Under the pieces are notes generated by a model. The model was not told where the DNA came from and did not search any database. It saw nothing but the letters and a program-made list of their open reading frames with translations. A program made the position numbers and the translations under genes. Positions 55,880 to 64,000 of a stretch of DNA of 64,000 nt are shown here, piece after piece. Position 1 is the stretch's first letter. Every line of letters starts with the position of its first letter. The DNA lies in assembly GCA_936432065.2 (NCBI GenBank), contig OW386287.2, positions 81,037,804 through 81,101,803 of the forward strand, written 5' to 3'. Origin of the DNA: Rutpela maculata. Lineage: Eukaryota > Arthropoda > Insecta > Coleoptera > Cerambycidae.

Positions 55880-55985
55880 TAGTATACAACCCTCGGGAAT
55901 AAAGAGAGACAGCCCATAGCTCGTATTTTTTACACGAGCTATGGACTGCCTTTCTCTTTATTGCCCTCGGGCGTAAATATACTAT
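55880..55985. repeat. ~105-bp hairpin MITE
   Basis: TAGTATACAACCCTCGGG-AATAAAGAGAGAC with CCATAGCTCGTA is complemented almost perfectly by ACGAGCTATGG and TTTCTCTTTATTGCCCTCGGG to ATATACTA. It lies within the 1.39-kb TIR element. Confidence 0.75.
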
Positions 55986-56562
55986 TATATGAAACGTAGC
56001 ATATGCAGAACTTGAACACATGAAGTGTAGGTTATGTAGACATTTCTGTTATTATGCGAACGTCCGTATAATATTTTTATAATATTCCAAAGTATTATGA
56101 CACAATAGGGGGTGGGGTTGGGGGTAGGATGGTTTTTTAATAACAAATGATTGTAAAAACAAGAGCAATCGAACTACCCCACTGCCAGGAGCGTGGGATC
56201 TGACTCCAGATTTATGATCACTATAATTCTAAAACCCTCTAATACGAGCTTCAGCTGTTTCTTAGAGATATCGGAAAATTGATCCATTTTGGGAGATCCT
56301 TGATTCATTTTAGGAAACAAATGACCAATTATGGGTCACCCTATCGATAATTTGACCTCACATTCGTGATCAGTGTCTTCGAAAATTCTTGGTACGAGTA
56401 TAAGCGGATTTTGAACCATGAAAACGGTATTTGAATATTCGCGATTTTAAGCGAACGGAGTATTTGCTGGTCGCAGCGTTCAAGCAGCTCTAGCTCAAAA
56501 CCAGTATATTTTTGAGCTTGGCGCCCATTCAGACTTTTGTACTACTATTCCGAGAGTCATGT

Positions 56563-56905
56563 GGATTAGCCTACTGGTGGTTTGGTAGGGGTGGTTTCTA
56601 GGGGTTAGGTGGGTTAGAGGGTTGGTAGTTAGGTGGTTTAGCCCGCTTGTGGTGTGGAATTTAATTCTTTCAAGAAAAATAAGCGATTAAACTTGCTGTT
56701 CCCAAGGTCAGGTGGGTTAGCCTTCTTGTGGTTTAGAAGGGGTGGTTTCTAGGGATTAGGTGGGTTATGGGGTTGGTGGTTAGGTGGGTTATGCCGCTTG
56801 TGGTATGGAATTCAATAATTTCAAGAAAAATAAGCGACTAAACTTGCTGTTCCCAGGGTTAGGTGGATTAGCCTGCTTGTGGTTTGGTAGGGGTGGTTTC
56901 TAGAG
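56563..56905 (+). repeat. 151-bp tandem repeat, 2.3 copies
   Basis: GGATTAGCCTACTGGTGG-type heads occur at 56563, 56714 and 56865 (151-bp steps). Each unit has GTAGGGGTGGTTTCTAGGG, GGTTAGGTGGGTTA runs and CAAGAAAAATAAGCGA(C/T)TAAACTTG. G-rich on the plus strand and lacking Cs, it can form G-quadruplex-like tracts. Confidence 0.85.
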
Positions 56906-57202
56906 CTTCAGCTGGTCTAATCTCGGAACCAATGGGGTTTGGAACTTCGCGCCCATTTAGACTTTTTTTCTACTCACTGAGAACTACTATTTCCCAGAGT
57001 TTCACGAAATTTGACCGGAGCCGCAAAACTCATGTATTTTGTGCGGGGTCCTTTATTTTGACTTTAACTGCTCTAGTAGTGCACTTTTCAGTACTATTGT
57101 ACACCTTCAGTCAAATACCATATTTTGAAATAATAACATATATAGATAGTTAAAAAATTAAAACTGGTATCACAAATAAGAAATATATTTTGCTTTTTAT
57201 AG

Positions 57203-57438
57203 GGATTACACCAGTCGAAGGTACAGAAGAAACAGTCCGGGTAGTATCAATGGATAAAGATTTCCATGTTGACTGTTATGTTTGTGAAGAGTGTGGTATG
57301 CAACTCACTGATGAACCGGACAAACGATGCTATCCACTTGATGGCAGACTAATGTGCCGCGGTTGCCACATACAAAGATTGCAACATACACCCCGCCAGA
57401 TGCATCCTGTTGCCGCCACGTATCAGTATACTGGATAA
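57203..57438 (+). CDS. jub: jub coding exon 5: LIM domain 3 and C-terminus
   Basis: Codes for residues 535-612 and TAA. The acceptor is TTGCTTTTTATAG|GG. GTEETVRVVSMDKDFHVDCY and CRGCHIQRL complete LIM3, with the last ligands C586 and C589 followed by an 18-residue tail of low complexity ending YQYTG. The open frame extends upstream to an ATG at 57190, but that lies in the intron and is not a start. Confidence 0.95.
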
Positions 57439-58496
57439 CTTTGCTATATTTTAAGGTTTCTATATGTTCTCTTGCTTTATGTCTTTAGTAATAGGTTGTA
57501 ACCTAATGAGTAGACAGTAGTGCTTTTTGGGGGACTGATAGCAATTATGTGACAACTATTATTTAGAAATTGTTAAAATTTAAAGTAATTTCATGCTGAG
57601 TAAACAGTGTATCGGTTTTACTTTTTATTAATCGTCTGTGATCGTTACATAGATGACAAATTAAGGTCGGTTAACAAACTGTTAATCCTGCTGCTACTGA
57701 CTTGCTACTTGTTGAGTGCTTAAAAGGTGTTTCACAAACGATTGTTAGGGTTTAACAAATTGTTAACTGTTAAATTAATTATTACGCGTTGGTTGGTTAA
57801 CTTTAACCTTAGAAATAGCTTTATGCAATCAACCATTAGTGGGTTAATGTAAAGAGTGTTTGTACAGACAGATATACCGGTATCTTGTAATCATCACGTT
57901 TATGGACACCGTTAGGTGTTTTCACTATATGTAAATTTACTTTTTTGATATTAAAATGAAGTACTTAATGTCTTGAAGCACTTCCCAAGATTTAAATAGT
58001 GTTCTATCGTCGAATCAAATTAAAATTTTAACAAATAATAATTGAATGGGTATGCAAAATGCGTTGTGATTGGTGGTGATGCCATTGGTTGCATTAATGG
58101 CTGAAACTGAGTTAACAAGTGATAAGCACTATTGTTCATAACTGAAATGTTATTTTTTGTTTATTTGTATCCTATGCTCCAGAAATGGCATGGAGGTGTA
58201 AACCTCAAAATCTAGTGGTGGGACTGATATTAATATATTATGCTCTTATCATTTCCAATGTAAATTTAAATTTACAAGTAAAATAAAACAAAACGCCATG
58301 ACAAAACATCAATTTGCAAACTAATATAATGGTGAAGTTTGACGTTTAAACTATACTGCACTCCGTAACTAGTGATGTTGCGACTTTTATGAGCAATACA
58401 ATTTTCAAATTACAAATTGAATTTAAAATTATATTGCATCAATCCTAGGATGAGAATTTAGTCTAAATATAGATTATGAAATAACCATAATAGACA
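57439..58496 (+). other. jub: Presumed jub 3' UTR
   Basis: Non-coding sequence after the TAA. Candidate polyadenylation signals are AATAAA at 58282-58287 and 58751-58756. The segment 57660-57845 is rich in GTTAAC words and may itself be a small repeat. The UTR end cannot be fixed from sequence. Confidence 0.4.
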
Positions 58497-58500
58497 CTTA

Positions 58501-58966
58501 GGACATAGCTATTTATCCGTATCCGTACAACGTATCCTTATTACAATATGTTTGCTCCTCCCCTTTTTCGTATTTCTGTATGGATACGTTAACCTTGAAA
58601 GATGCACCGACGTAGGAAATGCAGTCTTACGTTTGGGTTTAACGCATGACGTTATTTGACTTATAGCAAACAATCGTTTGTATAATTATTTATAGTTATG
58701 TGTTTTCTGCATTAGATAGTTATTATTTTGTCAAAGTGGCTTTGAATAACAATAAATACTTACATTTAAATCTTGCTATGTTTTGAAGTTCTTCACTTTG
58801 TTTTTTGAGATTATGTTTTGACTTTTGACAATTACACAAGTACGAGAAACACCAATCGAGAACTCTTCAGTCCTAACTAAGTAAGTAAAAATCTCTCGTA
58901 TCCGTTAACATATTCTTAACGGTTTTACGTATACGCGATACGGCTACGTATACACAACGTTTGCCC
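58501..58966. repeat. Possible MITE with GGACA/TGCCC ends
   Basis: GGACATAGCTATTTATCCGT at the left and the complement of GGGCAAACGTTGTGTATACG at the right share only a loose inverted match; GTATCCGT words recur in both orientations inside. TTA precedes the left end and TAA follows the right end. The AATAAA at 58751 is inside. Confidence 0.35.
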
Positions 58967-59526
58967 TAAGTATCTAATATTATTAAATAGGAGATATGCT
59001 CGGTACAAATATTAGCTTGGATCTGGTGTGCACATGACGTCACCCGCTAGTCATTTTCAAATTGAGTCCGCGTCAGCCTTGTCCGATGTCTGGCCAAAAA
59101 TACACTTCTTCAAGAAATTGACGCACCACCAAAAAATAACCAAAAGTTTGAAGTTAACTTTTGTCTAGACCTCTTGTCCGATTTCGATGATTTTTTCGTT
59201 TGTATGATAGCCTCTTTGTTCAAGACTGTGAATGTTCTATTGTTTTTTCAAAGAAATTTTGTTTTATTCATTACAGGGTGTAATAATTGCGATGTGTTTT
59301 TTTCCATTAAATTTTGTAACACCCTGTGGAGTTCAACAGTTACACCAGCAAGTTAGAATTTAAATCGTACTCTAGCCTTATCTTTTCTTAACATTCTCTT
59401 TTTTAATTCAGTGTATTATCTTCATTAATACCAGAAATACACAATTTTAAAGCATAACATGTTTTTACTTAAAGGTAATATCGAAACAAAAAATAGTGGA
59501 ATTGAACAAGATGCAAAAAAGGAATG
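58967..59526. other. Intergenic DNA with an ACAGGGTGT hairpin
   Basis: ACAGGGTGT (near 59274) and its complement (near 59316) bracket a ~40-bp loop. No gene. Confidence 0.45.
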
Positions 59527-60062
59527 TCAATAGCACGTATTTCCGCCTCTACCACGATTAACTTCTTGGCAACGCTGATTCATACTTAAGCGACCTTATT
59601 TCATTTTGGTCCAATTCTTCCCAAATTTAAACCAATTTCTTCTAAGGTATCTAATTGATTTCTACCAAGTTTATCCCAGAGGTTTTCCATTGGATTTAAG
59701 TCCGGGCCATTATCCTGCATTAACATAAAGCCTTGCCCTATATATGGCGCATATGGAACCACGTGGTTGTCTAAAATGTCTTGTATGTACCTGTACAGCC
59801 TTTTAATGACGACAACTTCCGTGCGACCGGTCGAAGAAATTCCTGCCCACACCATCACAGATCCGCCCCCAAATAATGTTGTATTGGAGAAATTGCACTG
59901 AGCATACCATTCATTGGGACGGACGGAGATGTCTATCATTATTATAAAGACGGAATTGGGACTCATCCGTAAATCACACATCCCATTGAGCCACAGTTCA
60001 GTTAACATGCTCTGTGGCAAAATTTAGCCTAGCCTCCGGTCTCGGCAGACACCCCACCGCCA
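59527..60062 (-). pseudogene. Decayed Tc1-like transposase, C-terminal two thirds
   Basis: Minus-strand frames give ARLNFATEHV and QWDV, FTDESQFRLY (second catalytic aspartate), CNFSNTTLFGGGSVMVWAGI, HVVPYAPYIG, FMLMQDN then, after a deletion of about 25 codons, GPDLNPMENLWDKLGRNQL (third acidic residue in PMENLWD) and a C-terminus with QRCQEV-RGG-CY. There are stops near 60030 and 60010, a frame change near 59940 and another near 59605. The N-terminal DNA-binding domain is absent. Tc1 transposases are about 340 residues, so roughly half remains. Confidence 0.8.
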
Positions 60063-60607
60063 CTAACATGGGAGCGTTATAATATTATTGACAATTCAAA
60101 ATTCAAATATTTCCGCTTTGGGTAAAAATGTTCTAACAGTCAGTTAAAACAAAAAACAATTGTTTTAATTATTTTATACTTTTTTCACATTTTTGCCTTT
60201 ACCTTTTGTCTCCACCAACTACAAGAGTCGAGGGATAAGTCCCTGAACACTTCGTTTAAAAGTGAATTGTTGAATAGATATAGCGAACTAATGGAATTAT
60301 GTCGTCCTGCCTGTAAAACAGAAACCACATTGTCTAGTAATTTGCAAAATTTGATTTTCTAGATTTGGCTAAGCTGTGTGAGTACAGGGCCATATGAACC
60401 GTATCTCGACGCGATCAATGCTGTTGAAATTAATACAATGTACCCTACCAGACAGCAAATGAAATAATTATTCAGTTATTCTTTTAAACAAGCACTAGAC
60501 ATGAAAAATTATGAGTCCGATCCTGTTTTTACTATTTTTCTGCACTGTAGCAGTAAAGTGTGCAATATATACCTAATTTAACAAATTTTAATTATCAATT
60601 GATCTTC
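60063..60607. other. Intergenic DNA, nothing recognised
   Basis: No repeat boundary or coding frame that I can support. Confidence 0.5.
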
Positions 60608-61664
60608 AAGGGGTTGTTCTGATTTTTCAGGTAAAAAATTGACAATTTTTGGATTTTTTTTTTTTTCCGAGAACCTTTATTATTTTTATGTACAAAGTAT
60701 TAGGCAACTCTTAAAGTTCACAAAAAAAAATATTTTTTTTTGCCATCAAATAAATGTGCAGCAGATGAGACCTCAAAAATAACATGGCAAATAGTTCCAC
60801 CGATAGCTCCGCCCCCATTGGTCTGAAACGCAAAAATCAAAAACGGTCTTGTTAAAAATTACGTCCTTTAGTTCGCTAATGTCGACATTAGTCAAAATTC
60901 CAACAAAAAAAAATCCACTCTTATTTTAGTGACAAAAACAAAAAAAACTGACATTTTTCCGGCCAAAAACGGATAAAAATGGGGGGAATAAAATATAAAT
61001 AACAAGCTTTTGAAAAAAAATTGTACATTAGCTAACTCACCAACATGATTTTCGGCAAATTGCTGAAAGATTTACGTCAATATGTTAAATATATTGTTTT
61101 TAATCGTTGCAACTGTTTTGAGAAATGGCATTTTGAGAAAAACGTGTTTAAAATTTTTTTAAATTATTATTTTTTTTGCCAGACGTACGTTTGTATTATT
61201 ATATTTGTGTATATAACAATAACACCAGCTGCTATTGCCACACGCCCTGTGGCCGTCTGGAAACCGGTTTTTTGCGTCGTACTTATAATACATATGAGGC
61301 TACCAGCGCGAAAACGGCTTAACCCACAGAATTGTGGGTTAGACCGATTACGCGGATGACATGTTGCCCTAATTATTTAAAGTAAAGTGAAACTAGTGGC
61401 ACCATCTTTTTAATAGTGGGCAGAGGTCGCTTAGGCCGTTTCACATTATAAATGTATATACTAGGCAGCAAATTGAGCCGATAAACTCAAACGTCATAAA
61501 ATGTGGCTTAGGCCGTTTTCGCGCTGGTAGCCTCATATATAGGTATATATTTTTAACGAAGACAAATTTCGTCAAAATATTTTTGGAACTTATTCTACAC
61601 ATATTAAGAAATATAAAAAAGTAAAAAAAAAAAGACTTGAAACCAAAAATCAGAACAACCCCTT
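60608..61664. mobile_element. 1.06-kb TIR element
   Basis: AAGGGGTTGTTCTGATTTTT at the left is exactly complemented at 61645-61664. The flanks (TTC outside the left end, AAT outside the right) do not give a clear duplication. A MITE is nested at 61295. The 104-residue ORF at 61045-61359 crosses that nested boundary, so it is chance. Confidence 0.75.
61295..61535. mobile_element. 241-bp MITE with TGAGGCTACCAGCGCG ends
   Basis: TGAGGCTACCAGCGCGAAAA is exactly complemented at the right end; TA flanks both sides. CGGCTTAACCCAC/GTGGCTTAGGCCG extend the inverted repeat. Same end type as the MITE at 23825. Confidence 0.82.
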
Positions 61665-63610
61665 AATAGGAGCAAATATTTTGCAGGATTTTTACTTTTT
61701 ACTTTTTGTCATGTTAAATTCATGATAAATTCGGGGCGAATGAGTGGTATGGTACGTTCACATTAAGAAATCGAGGAGAAAATTTTGGGAACTTAATTTC
61801 ATTTAGAATAAATATACAAAATATAATGTACAAATTTCATTCAGATAGTGATATTGGATGTTTGTCAAGGACAATTTTAGTCTTAATAAAAAAGACAAGT
61901 AGTGAAGTAGATAAGTAAATTAATAATTTTCAGACATAAAAAACTCAAGTTTAGGATATTTATTAAAAACATCAACGTTATCATTATGACAAATATTCCT
62001 ACATGATATTGTTAAAACAGTAAAAAGTCTGACAATATATATACATTGTTTTAGTTGAAAAAATCATCATTATTCCAGCAGACAAAATAATTATTGAAAG
62101 ACAAAGTTCAATAATTTTTTTTTTTGCAAAAATCTATTTTTGTCCGATTTTAATAAAATTATTGAATAAGTTGGAAAAGAATGCACATTCCAAACTGTTG
62201 CATTTAATGATTAGAGTAGTTAACATACTGCCATTTACATAATATGAAGTTAATGAAATTTATGTTGAAGTAGGTAATTTGTAATAAAATTTGTGGCACT
62301 TATTAAAATTAATGTGGTGTTAGTAGCGTCCCAATCAAGTTATTCATAACTTAATAGAATAATTAATGTATATATTTTTTTGAGTTCAGTAGGTATTTTC
62401 AACAGTTAAGAGATACTCAGCTTATCGGCAATCAGGCCCTTTCATTCCCTTTTTGCTTATTAAACTTAAACTACCCTCCACCTTTCTTTTACACATATGC
62501 AGAATACTACAAAAAAATATTTTTTCTGCTTTTTATGTTCTCTGATAAAAGGAGGAAATACAGTTTTGGCAATAAGGGTATTGCAGAATACTCTGCTCTA
62601 CTAAGAGTAGTTTCTATTTAAAAAGAATACTTACAGTACAGAGGAAGTGCGGAAGTGGTTTATCTAGATTATAATATTGCATTTTATTTGAACTTTATTG
62701 ATGTTATTGATATTGAGTTTTATTTTGTGGTTGAGATTTATCCAGCTTTTAGTTGACACTCCACCACATTAAATAAAGTCTATTATTATTGTTATATCAA
62801 TCCAAAACTGCTGACCTACCACGCAAGGAGTTTTTGGTTTAATTTACTTTTTTTTTTATTTACTTAAATTAGTAACAATATACCAAACCGTCCGAAAGAT
62901 CAAAGAATTTTGAATATAAAAACTTCTGTAGCTACTAAAAATTACACTTATGATGTTTAAAATAGATTTTTCTGTTGATGAAGTAGTTATATAGTAAACG
63001 AAGTAACGAAATCTCAAAAGACTGAAGAACAGTTTAGGTAAACATTTCTTTTTTGAATGAGTAAAGAAAATTAGGTATCCATTTCCATGGAACTAATTCT
63101 ACTATTCGACTGTTATGACTCAACTGAAGAATGAAATATTTCCATTCATTTATAATTTATTTAGCTTACGTTACGTTGTTTCATATTATAATTTTTTGTA
63201 TAGTTTAGGCAATTTAAGAGATTGGGACATTTAACCTCGATGTTTTGTGGACTTTGAAATTATTGCTGGATTAAAGCATTTATGAAATTGAAACTAATGA
63301 GGGTTAAGGGATCTAATTCACACATTCCATTATTCCACGGGGTTGTAAAGATTACGCAAATATATTATTTAAGTGCCGAAGTTCTTAATGCAGAATATAT
63401 GCTTTATATGCTAGCTAGCAGTATTCAGTATTTTTTGTAATTTAAAAAATGATTTTATATATATTTATAAAACTTTTTATAATATAGTTTTGTAAATTTT
63501 ATGTTTTGCTCTAGATTTAGGTAGGATTACTGTATATATTATGTGCTCTTTTAGATTAGTAACCTACAAGAGTTTCGATTAATTGCTTTAATAAAAGTTA
63601 TATTTGTTAT
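61665..63610. other. Intergenic DNA, nothing recognised
   Basis: About 1.9 kb of AT-rich sequence. AATAAA-type words near 62770 and 63585 could be polyadenylation signals of jub or of a convergent gene. Confidence 0.45.
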
Positions 63611-63799
63611 TTAAACATCTATTGTTATTTTATTTACATCTTGACCTTCCTTTGCTATAGCATGCCTGACAGCATCACGCCATTCGTTGCAGACAATCTT
63701 ACCAAAGTTCATTCCCATCGGTTCCCACAATGTATTGTCACCTCTCTGGTTGATTAAAAAATTCCCAACAAACGTTATGACTTGGAAGAATACGAGTTG
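63611..63799 (-). CDS. Unidentified coding block, C-terminal end of a minus-strand protein
   Basis: An open frame of 62 codons plus TAA on the minus strand, with no ATG at its start, includes VGNFLINQRGDNTLWEPMGM and NFGKIVCNEWRDAVRHAIAK and ends QDVNKITIDV. Composition is protein-like and unlike the chance ORFs nearby. A pyrimidine tract and AG (TTTTTTAATCAACCAGAG) just upstream of GGTGAC could be a splice acceptor at about 63743. It may be the last exon of a neighbouring gene running in from the right, or the end of a LINE ORF2, some of which close with WRDAV-like words. I cannot identify it. Confidence 0.35.
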   Translation of the reverse strand, partial: QLVFFQVITFVGNFLINQRGDNTLWEPMGMNFGKIVCNEWRDAVRHAIAKEGQDVNKITIDV

Positions 63800-64000
63800 T
63801 TAGCACTGTGGAGTGTTCAATGTATTTATTTTTTACTTTTATGTGAATACACAGATGTCTCTTTAATGGTCCATCTCTCAGGAACATAAAGAAAAATGGA
63901 GAAAACTAGCACTTATGTCTGATTGTTATGAGTTTTGCCAAGTTTTCAACTGGCAAGTTACCAATCTTGTTGGCTGTTTTTTTAGAAAAGAAGTTTTCTG
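63800..64000. other. Window edge, nothing recognised
   Basis: If the coding block at 63611 is an exon, this would be its intron. Confidence 0.3.

Larger units (their letters stand above)
55663..57053. mobile_element. 1.39-kb TIR element with ~150-bp inverted ends
   Basis: AAAGGACCCCGCACACAATA at the left is complemented by TTTTGTGCGGGGTCCTTT at the right; symmetry runs on through GCGGCTCCGGTCAAATTTCG and ATTTAGACTTTTTTTCTACTC to the GACCAGCTGAA/TTCAGCTGGTC words near 55800 and 56905. Both ends encode the same chance peptide. No target duplication identified. Confidence 0.8.
17784..57438 (+). other. jub: jub gene: Ajuba/LIMD1/WTIP-family LIM protein (coding span)
   Basis: Five coding exons (1204, 170, 63, 166 and 236 nt) join in frame to 612 codons plus TAA. 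The order is a long low-complexity pre-LIM region, an acidic helix ending GEYFG, and three LIM domains, which defines the Ajuba group of the zyxin family. In flies Jub sits at adherens junctions through alpha-catenin, binds and restrains Warts, and so lets Yorkie drive growth; mammalian relatives also act in mitosis and as co-repressors. Introns are about 23.2 kb, 10.4 kb, 55 bp and 4.2 kb; transposons fill the large ones. Within the zyxin family, zyxin, LPP and TRIP6 are less likely because the LIM2 segment CAICGHLIMEM and the short tail after GCHIQRL fit Ajuba better. Confidence 0.93.

Noticed and set aside
57190..57202. ATG at 57190 as start of a short LIM protein
   Set aside because: It lies in the intron immediately before a clean TTTTTATAG acceptor that restores the LIM3 frame with exon 4.

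Overview
The window is AT-rich, repeat-packed nuclear DNA from an insect; beetle or true bug is my guess and I cannot settle the order. The animal origin follows from a spliced gene with GT/AG introns, a BEL/Pao LTR retrotransposon, an APE-type LINE and many terminal-inverted-repeat (TIR) DNA elements. The one recognisable host gene is the plus-strand orthologue of Drosophila jub (Ajuba/LIMD1/WTIP family), a scaffold that inhibits Warts in the Hippo pathway. Its coding exons are 17784-18987, 42149-42318, 52728-52790, 52846-53011 and 57203-57438, and join in frame to 612 residues: a disordered pre-LIM region plus three LIM domains.

Upstream of jub (1-17783): foldback-like arrays of about 605-bp units, built from degenerate sub-repeats around AGAAACTG, run forward (1-1650), reverse (2391-4186) and forward (4187-6372), and again at 12187-15320. 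Between them are a Harbinger-like transposase fragment, a possible solo LTR and a cluster of about 140-bp MITEs. One MITE is split in two by a 5.26-kb TIR element (11812-17073, TTA target duplication) that itself carries a foldback, an 8-bp-TSD hAT MITE and an unidentified 65-residue coding block.

jub intron 1 (18988-42148, 23 kb) holds Harbinger-type and other MITEs, a pseudogene of a nuclease-like repeat protein (22348-23364), and a nest whose levels all have identifiable target duplications: a Transib-like element (24748-38343, CACAGTG ends, GGGCG duplication) contains a hAT element (26281-38017), which contains a BEL/Pao retrotransposon (26653-37304), whose gag is interrupted by an apparently intact CR1-group LINE (27719-31849). 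Further on, a tRNA-like SINE head is split by a 580-bp insertion flanked by a 15-bp duplication.

Intron 2 (42319-52727) holds a hAT element with a 5S-rRNA-like SINE and a long inverted repeat, then a 3.7-kb TIR element with nested palindromes and a second copy of the nuclease-like pseudogene, then a decayed DDE transposase. Intron 3 is only 55 bp. Intron 4 (53012-57202) is built from long inverted repeats and a 151-bp tandem repeat. Downstream lie the jub 3' UTR, a decayed Tc1 transposase (59527-60062), a TIR element (60608-61664) and, near the edge on the minus strand, a second unidentified coding block (63611-63799). The mobile elements do not cooperate with jub; they account for most of its intron length.
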